A stretch of 64,000 nt of DNA from Acidisoma sp035492295 (GCF_035492295.1 NZ_DATJJK010000278.1:26155-90154), one strand, 5' to 3'; shown: positions 34,912-43,462, counted from the stretch's first letter. The notes: generated by a model from the letters alone, not told the origin. Made by a program: numbers and translations.

Positions 34912-35810
34912 TCGACGTTCTGAACCTGTTCGCGCAGCTGTTCGATCACGGCCTTCAAGGAGAGCCCGATTCCGGTCAAGGGTACCGAGGCCGATTTGCT
35001 GCAGAGTGTGTTCGCCTCGCGATTGAATTCCTGCATGAGGAAGTCGAGCTTGCGGCCGACCAGAATGGCCTCCGCCATCAGGCTGCGCGCGGCGTCGATA
35101 TGGCTGGACAGACGGTCCAGTTCCTCCCGCACATCCGACCGGCTGGCGAGCAGCGCCACTTCCTGAGCGATGCGCTCCTCCGGCAGGCTCATCCCCTCGG
35201 CCAGCAGGGCCCGCACGCTGTCCAGCATGCGCTCTCGCTGGAGGCGGGGCTGGTCCTCGGCCGCGGCCTCGGCCTGGCGGCAGAGCGCGGCAATTTCATC
35301 GAGAAACGCCGCAAGCACGCCGGTGAGCCGCGCCCCCTCATCCAACCGGCCCCGTTCGAGCTGACCGAGCGCCTCGTCGAAGCCGGCGAAAACGGCGGCC
35401 TTCACAGCAGGCGTGGGCGCCGGCGGGCCGGAGGAGACCTGGGAGGCCCGCAGCACGCCCGGCAGGCCCAGCACCAGTTCGGCCCGGGGCGGCGGCGCAT
35501 TCGGGATACGGGCCGCGATCTCCTGCGTGAGCTTCAGCACCCGCTCCAGCGCCTCACTATCCGGCTGGATCGCCGCCTGTTCCTCGGCCTTGAGGCTGAG
35601 ACTGGCATTCACGCTGCCGCGGCGGATGCGCTTCTGAAGGGCCTGGCGCAGTTCGGCCTCCGCCGCCTCCCATCCGGAGGGCAGCCGGAAGCGGGGCTCC
35701 AGCCCTTTGCTGTTGACGCTACGGATTTCCCAGGCCCAGGCGATACCCGCGGCGTCCCCCGCGGCTGCACCAAACCCGGTCATCGAGGCCAAGGGCTGCT
35801 TCTCTTCCAT
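34908..35810 (-). CDS. yicC: YicC-family endoribonuclease
   Basis: A 300-residue protein starting with the family signature LASMTGFGAAAGD and containing SVNSKGLEPRFRLP. The C-terminal end DRLSSHIDAARSLM and FLMQEFNREANTLCSKS are diagnostic. YicC proteins are metal-dependent endoribonucleases linked to sRNA turnover and stationary-phase survival. It heads the yicC-gmk-lipoprotein operon. The start is ATG 35810; earlier in-frame codons overlap the divergent SDR gene region. Confidence 0.92.
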   Translation of the reverse strand: MEEKQPLASMTGFGAAAGDAAGIAWAWEIRSVNSKGLEPRFRLPSGWEAAEAELRQALQKRIRRGSVNASLSLKAEEQAAIQPDSEALERVLKLTQEIAARIPNAPPPRAELVLGLPGVLRASQVSSGPPAPTPAVKAAVFAGFDEALGQLERGRLDEGARLTGVLAAFLDEIAALCRQAEAAAEDQPRLQRERMLDSVRALLAEGMSLPEERIAQEVALLASRSDVREELDRLSSHIDAARSLMAEAILVGRKLDFLMQEFNREANTLCSKSASVPLTGIGLSLKAVIEQLREQVQNVE

Positions 35811-35874
35811 CCGCGTGCTTCTATTGCGAAATGCAGCTTTCGCAAATGCGCCCGACAAGAATTTGGTGCCAGAA

Positions 35875-36648
35875 ATGACGTTCAAGCGGGTTCTCCTCAC
35901 CGGCGCCTCTTCCGGCATCGGGCGCGCCCTGGCCTTGGCACTCGCGGCGCCGGGGGTCACGCTTCATCTCGGCGGGCGCGATGCGGCGCGTCTCGACGAC
36001 GTCGCTGCCGAATGCCGAAGCCGGGGAGCCGCGGCCTTGCCACATGCGGTCGGCGTCACGGATCGGGCCGCGATGGAAGCCTGGATCGCAGCCGCTGGCC
36101 CGCTCGACCTCGTGATCGCCAACGCGGGGATTTCCGGCGGCACGGCGGGTGCCATGGAGAGCGACGCGCAGACCCGCGCGATCTTCGCCACCAATCTGGA
36201 CGGCGTGCTGAACACTGTCCTGCCCGCAATGGCGGCAATGGCGACCCAGCCGCCGGACGCGCGGGGAGTGCGCGGACGCATCGCGGTCGTCGCCTCAATC
36301 GCGGCCTTCATCCCGAGTCCCTCGGCACCGGCTTATTGCGCCTCCAAGGCGGCGGTCGATGCCTGGGTGGTAGGGGCCGTACCCTCGGCGCGGAAACAAG
36401 GCATCGTGATGACGAGCCTCTGCCCCGGCTTCGTCACCTCGCCGATGACGGCGGTGAACGACTTCCCGATGCCCGGCATCATGAGCGCGGAACGGGCAGC
36501 GGGGCATATGCTGCGGGCGATCGCCGCCGGGCAGGCGCGCGCAGCTTTCCCCATCTGGATGGCCGCTGCCGCCCGCTTCGCTGCGCTCCTGCCGGTTTCC
36601 TGGCGGGGAGCCCTCGCCGCCCGCATGCCGGCCAAGAAGAGCCTCTGA
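35875..36648 (+). CDS. SDR-family oxidoreductase
   Basis: A 257-residue short-chain dehydrogenase. TGASSGIGRALAL (9-21) is the cofactor loop, IANAGISGG the structural motif, and YCASKAAVDAW supplies the catalytic Tyr-x3-Lys. The long C terminus (WMAAAARFAALLPVSWRGAL) resembles the membrane-associated hydrophobic tail of several SDRs. It is divergent from yicC with 64 bases between the start codons. Substrate is unknown. Confidence 0.88.
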   Translation: MTFKRVLLTGASSGIGRALALALAAPGVTLHLGGRDAARLDDVAAECRSRGAAALPHAVGVTDRAAMEAWIAAAGPLDLVIANAGISGGTAGAMESDAQTRAIFATNLDGVLNTVLPAMAAMATQPPDARGVRGRIAVVASIAAFIPSPSAPAYCASKAAVDAWVVGAVPSARKQGIVMTSLCPGFVTSPMTAVNDFPMPGIMSAERAAGHMLRAIAAGQARAAFPIWMAAAARFAALLPVSWRGALAARMPAKKSL

Positions 36649-36670
36649 GGCGCCTGATCAATAATTGAAC

Positions 36671-36688
36671 GTGTGATCGCCATCACAC
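36671..36688. promoter_or_regulatory. CRP/FNR-family operator-like palindrome
   Basis: GTGTGATCGCCATCACAC is a perfect palindrome apart from the central bases. TGTGA-N6-TCACA is the exact CRP consensus. It sits 52 bases before the slipin start, where a class I/II activator site could lie. It also matches the arms of the TAGAGTGTGAT repeats, so it may be a relic of these. Confidence 0.45.
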
Positions 36689-36739
36689 TCCGGGGCGCGA
36701 AAGCCTCTATGTTGGCACTTCCGATACAGGAGCCGGCCG

Positions 36740-37606
36740 ATGAACGCCCCGCCCATCGCCTATGCCTTCTCCGTCATTCTCCTGGTGCTGGCGGCCCTCG
36801 CCGGGCATGGCGGCAGCGCTGCGGGCATCACCCTCGCCGTGATCCTGGTAATCGGCGCCATCGTCATCCCGGCAACCCTCAAGATGACCAATCAGTGGGA
36901 CCGCGCCATTGTGCTGCGCCTCGGCCAGTATCGCGGCCTCGGTGGCCCCGGGCTGTTCATTCTCATCCCCTTTCTGGAAGCCATCGCGACCGTCGTCGAT
37001 CTTCGCATCCGCACGACGGAAATTCGAGCGGAAGAGGCGCTGACGCGGGACACCGTCTCCATCGCGATGGACGCCATCGTCTTCTGGCGCGTGGTGGACC
37101 CGATGCGGGCCGCGACGGAAATTGAACACTATCGCCAGGCGGTGGAACGGGTTGCCCAGACCAGTCTGCGGGAGACAATCGGCAGCCATGACCTCACCAA
37201 ACTCCTGTCAGACCGCAAGACCGCCGATGAGGAGCTGCGGCAGACCATCAGCCGCAAGACCGGCGCCTGGGGGGTGGAAATCACCTCGGTCGAAATCAAG
37301 GACATCGCCATTCCCTCGTCGCTGCAGGACGCGATGAGCCGGCAGGCCCAGGCCGAACGAGAGAAGCAGGCGCGCGAAACCCTGGCCTCGGCCGAGATCG
37401 GCATTGCGCTGCAGGTGCGGGAGGCAGCGGCCGTTTACGCCACCGATCCCGTGGCGTTGCAGCTCCGCCAGATGAACCTCGTCTACGAAATGAACAAGGA
37501 GCGCGGCACGACCATCATCATTCCGAGTGAAATGGCGAGCAGCCTCGGCTCCCTGGGCGTCGTGGCCGTTGCCGCCCAGGCTCAAAATGCTAAGAACAGC
37601 GGCTGA
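36740..37606 (+). CDS. Slipin / stomatin-like SPFH protein
   Basis: A 288-residue membrane protein with two hydrophobic stretches near the N terminus (about 6-24 and 29-46), followed by an SPFH/band-7 domain (about 50-210; RAIVLRLGQYRGLGGPGLFILIP, EEALTRDTVSIAMDAIVFWRV) and a helical tail. Bacterial slipins organise membrane microdomains and chaperone membrane proteins, often beside an NfeD-like partner, which is not present here. CAGGAG precedes the ATG. A CRP-like palindrome is just upstream. Confidence 0.9.
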   Translation: MNAPPIAYAFSVILLVLAALAGHGGSAAGITLAVILVIGAIVIPATLKMTNQWDRAIVLRLGQYRGLGGPGLFILIPFLEAIATVVDLRIRTTEIRAEEALTRDTVSIAMDAIVFWRVVDPMRAATEIEHYRQAVERVAQTSLRETIGSHDLTKLLSDRKTADEELRQTISRKTGAWGVEITSVEIKDIAIPSSLQDAMSRQAQAEREKQARETLASAEIGIALQVREAAAVYATDPVALQLRQMNLVYEMNKERGTTIIIPSEMASSLGSLGVVAVAAQAQNAKNSG

Positions 37607-37642
37607 AACGGCTGCATGCCGGATCCACGAAAAGGAATGTCC

Positions 37643-38965
37643 ATGACCGCATCTACCCGCTTCTTCACCCAGGAGGCGCCGATCCAGTATGAGGGCCGCG
37701 ACAGCCGGAACCCCCTCGCCTTCCGCTGGTATGACAAGGACCGCATGGTCCTCGGCAAGACGATGGAGGAACAGCTCCGCTTCGCCATCGCCTATTGGCA
37801 TTCGCTCGCCTGGCCGGGCGGGGACCCCTTCGGCGGCGAGACCTTCCTGCGCCCCTGGATGCACGGGTCGGACGAGATGGCGATGGCGCGCCTCAAGGCC
37901 GATGTCGGCTTCGAGCTGTTCCGTCTGCTCGACGCGCCCTTCTTCTGCTTCCATGACCGCGACGTCGCCCCCGAAGGTGCGACACTCGCCGAAAGCAACC
38001 GCAATCTCGACGTCATCGCCGATGTCTTCGCCGAGAAAATGGCGCGCGAGAAGGTCAAGCTCCTCTGGGGTACGGCCAATCTCTTCTCCAACCGCCGCTA
38101 CATGGCGGGGGGTGCGACCAACCCGGATCCGGATGTCTTCATCTACGCGGCGGCCCAGGTAAAGCACGCGCTGGAGACGACGCACCGTCTGGGCGGCGCC
38201 AATTACGTGCTCTGGGGCGGCCGCGAGGGCTACGAGACGTTGCTCAACACCGACATCGGCCAGGAGCTGGACCAGCTCGGCCGATTCGTCTCCATGGTGG
38301 TGGAGCACAAGCACAAGATCGGCTTCAAGGGCGCGATCCTGGTGGAGCCGAAGCCGCAGGAGCCGACCAAGCACCAGTACGATTTTGACGTTGCAACCGT
38401 CTACGGCTTCCTCGAGCGCTACGGCCTGCAGAAGGAAGTTCAGGTCAATATCGAGGACAATCACGCGACGCTGGCGGGCCATACCTACGAGCATGAAATC
38501 GCGCTCGCCTGTGCCCTCGGCATCATGGGCTCGCTCGACGTCAATCGCGGCGACCGCCAGTCCGGCTGGGACACGGATCAGTTCCCCAACGATCCAACCG
38601 GCATGGCGCTCGGATTCTACCATCTGTTCCGCGCCGGCGGCTTCACCACCGGCGGCTGCAACTTCGATGCGAAGATCCGTCGCCAGTCGCTTGACGCGGA
38701 GGATCTGTTGACCGCGCATATCGGCGGCATGGATGTCTGCGCCCGCGCGCTGCTGATGGCCGCTGACATGATCGAGGATGGCGCACTGCCGCAATTCGTG
38801 GAAGAGCGTTATGCTGGCTGGAGGAAGCCGGAAAACCAGGCGATTCTGCGCGGCGAGCGCAATCTGGACGACATGGCGAAGCTGGTCGAGGAACGCAGCA
38901 TCAACCCGAGCCCCCGCTCCGGCCGCCAGGAATATCTGGAAAACCTTGTCAACCGCTATCTGTGA
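37643..38965 (+). CDS. xylA: Xylose isomerase
   Basis: A 440-residue TIM-barrel enzyme interconverting D-xylose and D-xylulose. Catalytic His104 and Asp107 are in FCFHDRDVAPEG, the metal-site Glu235/Lys237 in LVEPKPQEPTKHQ, and WGGREGYETLLNTD (191-204) is conserved. Its length fits class II. ATG 37643 is chosen because AGGA lies six bases upstream; the ATG six bases earlier overlaps this site. There is no xylB, transporter or xylR nearby, so xylose use would need genes elsewhere. Confidence 0.96.
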   Translation: MTASTRFFTQEAPIQYEGRDSRNPLAFRWYDKDRMVLGKTMEEQLRFAIAYWHSLAWPGGDPFGGETFLRPWMHGSDEMAMARLKADVGFELFRLLDAPFFCFHDRDVAPEGATLAESNRNLDVIADVFAEKMAREKVKLLWGTANLFSNRRYMAGGATNPDPDVFIYAAAQVKHALETTHRLGGANYVLWGGREGYETLLNTDIGQELDQLGRFVSMVVEHKHKIGFKGAILVEPKPQEPTKHQYDFDVATVYGFLERYGLQKEVQVNIEDNHATLAGHTYEHEIALACALGIMGSLDVNRGDRQSGWDTDQFPNDPTGMALGFYHLFRAGGFTTGGCNFDAKIRRQSLDAEDLLTAHIGGMDVCARALLMAADMIEDGALPQFVEERYAGWRKPENQAILRGERNLDDMAKLVEERSINPSPRSGRQEYLENLVNRYL

Positions 38966-38974
38966 GATGAATGC

Positions 38975-39000
38975 GCCCAGGTGCCTGGTGGCACCTGGGC
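38975..39000 (+). terminator. Hairpin after xylA
   Basis: A perfect 11-bp stem (GCCCAGGTGCC / GGCACCTGGGC) with loop TGGT, ten bases after the stop. It lacks a clear T-tract and lies exactly at the edge of the panC remnant, so it may be a terminator or a recombination scar. Confidence 0.55.
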
Positions 39001-39010
39001 CTCTGCGCAT

Positions 39011-39406
39011 GGAGTGGCGGCGCGCGCCGTCATCCGTCAGCTGGTCCGCGATCTCGACCTGCCCGTGGCGGTGATAGTCGGCGAGACGGTACGGGAGACG
39101 GAGGGCCTCGCCATGTCGAGCCGCAACGTCTATCTCTCGCCTGCCGAACGGGCCGTTGCCCCGGTGCTCTATCATGCGCTGCAGGGCACCGAAGCGCTGT
39201 TCAGATCCGGGGAACGCTCGGGCGAGGCACTGCGCGCCGCCATGGCGCGGGTCGTCGCCGCCGTGCCCAGCGCGCGGCTCGACTATGTCAGCGTCGCGGA
39301 TTGCGTCACCCTGCAGGAACTGGACCAGATCGGCAGCCAGGCGCTCGCTTCCCTCGCGTTCCGGCTGGGCCAGACCCGCCTGATCGACAGTTTGATCCTG
39401 CGCTGA
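39011..39406 (+). pseudogene. panC: 5'-truncated pantothenate synthetase (panC remnant)
   Basis: The reading frame matches only the C-terminal half of PanC: AVIRQLVRDLDLPV, VRETEGLAMSSRNVYLSPAER, LDYVSVADCVTLQEL and RLGQTRLIDSLIL. About 130 residues remain of a normal 280-residue enzyme. The N-terminal Rossmann half with the HIGH-like ATP motif is missing, so pantoate and beta-alanine could not be joined. There is no convincing ribosome site and the homology begins only a few bases after the xylA hairpin. It is open throughout, so the loss is recent or the fragment is kept. A functional panC should be elsewhere. Confidence 0.85.
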
Positions 39407-39425
39407 GGCGCAACCCCGCCCTGTC

Positions 39426-40124
39426 TCAGGGCGCGTCTACCAACAGCGCTTCGGAATCCTGCGGGGCGGCAAGGTGCAGCACGGTCTCGCCGGTGATCGC
39501 CGCCCCATCGCGCGCCGCCAGCAACCGGCCATTGACGGTCACGCTGCCCCGGCTTGGCACAAGGTAAAGATGCCGGCCTGGCCCCGCGACATAGCACGTC
39601 TGCTGCCCGGCGCGGAGGATGAGGCCCAGCACGCGGGCGTCGCTGCGGATTCGCGGCACGTCCTCAGCCTCGGCCTGGCCGCTGGCGAGCACGACGAAAT
39701 CGCCCGCACGGTTCAGGCGAGGAAAGGATTGGGCCCAGCAATCGGGGCGTCCCCCTTCCTGTTGCGGACGTAGCCAGATCTGAAAAAGATGGGCCGGCTC
39801 TTGGCCGAAATTATATTCAGAATGGCGCATGCCGCTGCCTGCGCTCATCACCTGCACACGCCCGGCTTCCATGCAGCCGTCATGGCCCATGCTGTCTCCT
39901 TGGGTGAGGGCCCCGGCTCGGACGTAGGTGATGATGTCGATATCGGCGTGCGCATGAGCCGGAAAGCCGGCACCGGGCGCAATCTCGTCATCGTTCCAGA
40001 CGAGAAGCGAACCCCAGTTCATCCGTTCCTCCTCCTGGTAATCCGCGAAGGAGAAATGGTGACGGGTCTTGAGCCAGCCGCAATGGCTGCCGCCCAAGCT
40101 CTCATAGGGTCTGAGGTCGATCAT
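39426..40124 (-). CDS. Pirin-family protein (YhhW-like)
   Basis: A 232-residue bicupin. The first cupin has HHFSFADY, PAHAHADIDIITYV and the Glu-containing VMSAGSGMRHSEYN, forming the metal site of pirins, some of which are quercetin 2,3-dioxygenases. The second cupin is degenerate. The ATG follows AGGGAGGAGCG, an excellent ribosome site. The gene converges on the panC remnant; its stop overlaps a small hairpin. The biological substrate is unknown. Confidence 0.9.
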   Translation of the reverse strand: MIDLRPYESLGGSHCGWLKTRHHFSFADYQEEERMNWGSLLVWNDDEIAPGAGFPAHAHADIDIITYVRAGALTQGDSMGHDGCMEAGRVQVMSAGSGMRHSEYNFGQEPAHLFQIWLRPQQEGGRPDCWAQSFPRLNRAGDFVVLASGQAEAEDVPRIRSDARVLGLILRAGQQTCYVAGPGRHLYLVPSRGSVTVNGRLLAARDGAAITGETVLHLAAPQDSEALLVDAP

Positions 40125-40176
40125 CGCGCGCTCCTCCCTTTACAGGGAGCATGACACGCCGACCGGACACCCATCA

Positions 40177-40212
40177 AAACAAAAGGCCGGTCTCACGACC
40201 GGCCTTTTGTTT
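40177..40212. terminator. Strong terminator between repeat-protein gene and pirin
   Basis: A perfect 16-bp stem, AAACAAAAGGCCGGTC / GACCGGCCTTTTGTTT, with loop TCAC. The minus-strand RNA continues TTTTGTTTTGATGG, giving a good rho-independent stop for the repeat-protein gene. Confidence 0.92.
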
Positions 40213-40251
40213 ATCTCACTCGCTCTTGAAAAACATTAAGCGAAGAGAGGC

Positions 40252-40578
40252 TTAGGCGAGGTAGGCCGGCCGCTGGCTCGGCAGAACGCTCTCGTTGCGG
40301 GCGAGATAGGCCGGACGCTGGCTCGGAAGCACGCTCTCGTTGCGGGCGAGATAGGCCGGGCGCTGGCTCGGAAGCACACTCTCGTTGCGCGCCAAATAAG
40401 CCGGACGCTGGCTCGGCAGAACACTCTCGTTACGCGCGAGATAGCCGGCGCGCTGGTTCGGCATCACCACCTGGCTCTGGCCGGAAGCGGGCTGCTTCGC
40501 GGAAACCTGGTCGGCGAGGGCCGCGCCGGTCATCCCAAGGGTCACAGCGGCAACAGCCGCAATCAGCATGCTCTTCAT
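40252..40578 (-). CDS. Small secreted tandem-repeat protein (four YLARNESVLPSQRPA units)
   Basis: A 108-residue exported protein. Residues 1-22 form a signal peptide ending at GAALA. The mature part starts DQVSAKQPASGQSQVVMPNQRAG and continues with four identical copies of YLARNESVLPSQRPA and a final YLA. VVMPNQRAG before the array looks like a degenerate end of another copy. All differences between the DNA copies are at synonymous positions, so the peptide repeat is under selection. GGAGAG precedes the ATG and a strong terminator follows. No cysteines are present. No known family was recognised. Repeats with Arg, Glu and Pro suggest a surface or periplasmic binding peptide, but this is a guess. 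Confidence 0.85.
   Translation of the reverse strand: MKSMLIAAVAAVTLGMTGAALADQVSAKQPASGQSQVVMPNQRAGYLARNESVLPSQRPAYLARNESVLPSQRPAYLARNESVLPSQRPAYLARNESVLPSQRPAYLA
40264..40443 (-). repeat. 4 x 45-bp in-frame tandem repeat
   Basis: Units 40264-40308, 40309-40353, 40354-40398 and 40399-40443, plus a partial unit at 40255-40263. They encode identical 15-residue peptides but differ at third or synonymous positions (for example GTT-CTG against GTG-CTT for Val-Leu). Confidence 0.95.
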
Positions 40579-40773
40579 GATACTCTCCAAATCTGTTGGG
40601 CTGGCCCGCCTGGGACCGCCTGCGGCGAGGCTCGAACTGTCCATCGCCATCCGTTGGTGGAGAGATACGACTGCGGGCGTCACCTTAGAACGCTGCCGCA
40701 ACACATGTTATTCATGCTTTTTTTGTTGAAATGGAAAAGAAAACCCCTCACATCCCTGTGATATGCGCATAAA

Positions 40774-41832
40774 TCATGGCAGGAGCCTGCCTCCTGGCAT
40801 AGGTCTCGGCACGCCGGTTGTCCCTGGGAAGCTCAGCGGCAGCCCCCGCTGCACCCGCATCGCGAGATAGGCAAAACATTGCGCTTCTAGAAAATCCCCC
40901 TGCCAAGTCACTGATTCCACAGGCGCCACCGGCACCTGGAGCCGCGCCGCCAGGGCCCGCATAAGGGCCGGATTGTGCCGCCCGCCACCCGCCACCAGCC
41001 ACTGCCGCGGAGGCGCGGGCAGCCGCGTTACGGCAATCGCCGCCGCTGTGAAGGCCGCGAGAGTCGCCGCCCCGTCGGCCGGGGTCATGGCCGCCATATC
41101 GTCGAGCAATGCGTGGAAGGAAAGCCGGTCAAGCGATTTGGGCAGGGACCGCGCGAAATAGGGGTGGCCCAGCCAACGCGCGATCCTGTCCTCGTCCACA
41201 CGCCCGGCTGCCGCCATCCTGCCCTCGGCATCAAATGCCCTTCCGGTATGGCGCATCGCCCAGTCATCCAGCAGCGCATTGCCGGGCCCGGTATCGCAGG
41301 CCGCGATGCTGCCATCGGTGCCCAGGAAGGTCACATTGGCGACCCCGCCGATATTGAGGATGGCGAGCGGCTTCGGCAGATCGGCCGCCAACCCGGCGTG
41401 GAAGACCGGCACCAGCGGAGCGCCCTCGCCCCCGGCCGCCACATCGGCCGAGCGAAAATCGTAGGCAACGGGTGCCCCCAGCCTTCGGGACAGCCAGGCG
41501 GCGTCGCCGATCTGCCAGGTCCGCCGCTGCGCGGGCTGATGAAGAATGGTCTGGCCATGAAAGCCGATCAGGTCAAAGCGCGTATCCAGCGCCCTTACCG
41601 CCTCGGCATGCACTTCCGTCAGCCGCCGAGTGACGGCGAGCAGCTGCGGATCATCGGCCTCGAGCGTCGGCGCGCGATCCAGAATCTCGCGGATCGCAGC
41701 CCGCAAGGCGGGCTCATAGGGAAGCGTCAGGGCCGGTCCGAAGGCGCCCACCCGCTCCCCATCTGTGTCGATCAGCGCCGCATCCACGCCATCGAGCGAG
41801 GTTCCGCTCATCAGACCAATCACACGCAGCAT
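40774..41832 (-). CDS. anmK: Anhydro-N-acetylmuramic acid kinase
   Basis: A 352-residue sugar kinase of the ASKHA fold, phosphorylating and opening 1,6-anhydro-MurNAc from peptidoglycan recycling. It starts MLRVIGLMSGTSLDGVDAAL, contains IGFHGQTILHQP, ILNIGGVANVTFLG and CDTGPGNALLDDW, all family hallmarks. The C terminus has WLVAGGGRHNPALM. anmK-tyrS divergence is a common arrangement in alphaproteobacteria. Confidence 0.95.
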   Translation of the reverse strand: MLRVIGLMSGTSLDGVDAALIDTDGERVGAFGPALTLPYEPALRAAIREILDRAPTLEADDPQLLAVTRRLTEVHAEAVRALDTRFDLIGFHGQTILHQPAQRRTWQIGDAAWLSRRLGAPVAYDFRSADVAAGGEGAPLVPVFHAGLAADLPKPLAILNIGGVANVTFLGTDGSIAACDTGPGNALLDDWAMRHTGRAFDAEGRMAAAGRVDEDRIARWLGHPYFARSLPKSLDRLSFHALLDDMAAMTPADGAATLAAFTAAAIAVTRLPAPPRQWLVAGGGRHNPALMRALAARLQVPVAPVESVTWQGDFLEAQCFAYLAMRVQRGLPLSFPGTTGVPRPMPGGRLLP

Positions 41833-41896
41833 TTCGCCCGATCCTCTCTCGTGCTAGCCCACCGTCCCGATCTTTAGTTACGCACGGATAGGCTCG

Positions 41897-43144
41897 ATGG
41901 TGAAAAGCGGTTTCCTGGCGGAGGCGAAGGCACGCGGCTTCGTCTTCCAATGCACGGACGAGGCGGCGCTGGACGAGGCGCTCACCCAGAACGCCGTCGC
42001 CGGCTATATCGGCTTCGATCCCACCGGCAATAGCCTGCATGTCGGCCATATGGTGCAGATCATGCTGCTGCGCCTGCTGCAGAAGCATGGCCACAAGGCG
42101 GTCGCCCTGCTCGGCGGCGGCACCGCCAAAATCGGAGATCCGTCCTTCCGCGAAGAAGCCCGCCAGTTGATGACGGACGAGACGATCGCCGAGAACATCG
42201 CCGGCATCCGCCGCAATATCGAGCCCTTCCTGACCTTCGGCGAAGGTCCGGCCGATGCCATCATGGCCAACAATGCCGACTGGCTCGATAAGCTTGGCTA
42301 TATTGAGCTGCTGCGCGAAGTCGGGCCCCATTTCAGCATCAGCCGCATGCTCGCCTTCGACAGCGTGAAGTCCCGCCTCGATCGCGAACAGGGCCTGACC
42401 TTCCTCGAATTCAATTATTCCATCCTGCAGAGCTATGACTTCCGGGAGCTCAACCGCCGCTATGGCGTGACTCTGCAGATGGGCGGGTCGGACCAGTGGG
42501 GCAATATCGTTTCCGGCGTCGATCTCGTCCGCCGCACGGATGCGAAGACCGTCTATGGCCTGACCGCGCCGCTCATCACCACCGCCTCGGGCGCCAAAAT
42601 GGGCAAGACGGCGAAAGGTGCCGTCTGGCTGACCGCCGAGCGCCTCTCCCCCTTCGACTACTGGCAGTTCTGGCGCAATACCGAGGACGCCGATGTCGGC
42701 CGCTTCCTGAGGCTCTTCACGGATGTGCCGCTGGACGAAATCGCTCGGCTTGAAGGGCTCGGCGGCGCCGAGATCAATGAGGCCAAGAAGATTCTCGCGA
42801 CCGAGGCAACCACGCTCTGCCACGGCCGCGCCGCCGCTCTGGAAGCGGCCGAGACCGCGCGGCGGGCCTTCGAGGAAGGCATTGCCGCCGATACCCTGCC
42901 GACGGTCACCGTGCCGACGGCAGATTTGGCTGCGGGAATTCCGGCCTTCGCTCTGCTGGTGCAGGCCGGGATGGCCACGACCAATGGCGAGGCCCGGCGC
43001 CTGATCCGCGGCGGCGGTGCCCGCCTGAACGATGTTGCCTTCACGGAAGAGGGCCAAGTCGTCACGGCTGCGGACCTGCGCGATGGTGCGCTAAAACTCT
43101 CGGCGGGCAAGAAGCAACACAAACTCATCCGCACGGAGGGCTGA
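41897..43144 (+). CDS. tyrS: Tyrosyl-tRNA synthetase
   Basis: A 415-residue class I synthetase. The HIGH-type motif is HVGH (48-51), the KMSKS loop is KMGKT (234-238), and the tyrosine pocket includes GGSDQWGN. The C-terminal S4 domain (VQAGMATTNGEARRLIRGGGARLNDV) binds tRNA. It is divergent from anmK and followed three bases later by a small conserved gene that is probably co-transcribed. Confidence 0.96.
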   Translation: MVKSGFLAEAKARGFVFQCTDEAALDEALTQNAVAGYIGFDPTGNSLHVGHMVQIMLLRLLQKHGHKAVALLGGGTAKIGDPSFREEARQLMTDETIAENIAGIRRNIEPFLTFGEGPADAIMANNADWLDKLGYIELLREVGPHFSISRMLAFDSVKSRLDREQGLTFLEFNYSILQSYDFRELNRRYGVTLQMGGSDQWGNIVSGVDLVRRTDAKTVYGLTAPLITTASGAKMGKTAKGAVWLTAERLSPFDYWQFWRNTEDADVGRFLRLFTDVPLDEIARLEGLGGAEINEAKKILATEATTLCHGRAAALEAAETARRAFEEGIAADTLPTVTVPTADLAAGIPAFALLVQAGMATTNGEARRLIRGGGARLNDVAFTEEGQVVTAADLRDGALKLSAGKKQHKLIRTEG

Positions 43145-43147
43145 CAC

Positions 43148-43462
43148 ATGACGCAGGAGGAAATTACCGCCTGGGCCTTGAAGAACGGCTGGCAGATGAT
43201 GGGCGGTAATCTCAGCCTGACCAAGCCGCGCGCCCATAAGGAGGCGATCGTCCGCCTCGTGCTGAAGGCGACGGTCGCCAATCTCGAGGTGAAGAAGCCG
43301 GCCGGCAACAAATGGGAGAAGATCGGCGGCGCCCCCTATGGCGCGATCGAGGCCGACAGCGAGGACGGCCCGCCCCACGGCCTCGGCTTCGAAAGCATCC
43401 CGAGCTTCACCATGCTGATGCAGGCCAACAAAGACGCCCAGACCTTCGCCAGATTCGGCTAG
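43148..43462 (+). CDS. Small conserved hypothetical protein
   Basis: A 104-residue soluble protein starting MTQEEITAWALKNGWQMMGG and including SLTKPRAHKEAIVRLVLKATVANLEVKK. It is three bases behind the tyrS stop, with no separate promoter visible, so it is part of the tyrS transcript. There are no membrane segments or signal peptide. I recognise no functional family; residues about 55-100 are Gly-rich (GGAPYGAIEADSEDG) and could be a ligand-binding loop. Confidence 0.75.
   Translation: MTQEEITAWALKNGWQMMGGNLSLTKPRAHKEAIVRLVLKATVANLEVKKPAGNKWEKIGGAPYGAIEADSEDGPPHGLGFESIPSFTMLMQANKDAQTFARFG

Noticed and set aside
36708..36730. Sigma-54 promoter at TGGCAC before slipin
   Set aside because: The required GC doublet at -12 is missing.
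40264..40443. 45-bp repeats considered as a CRISPR array
   Set aside because: There are no spacers: units are directly abutting, in frame and encode a signal-peptide protein. No cas genes are near.
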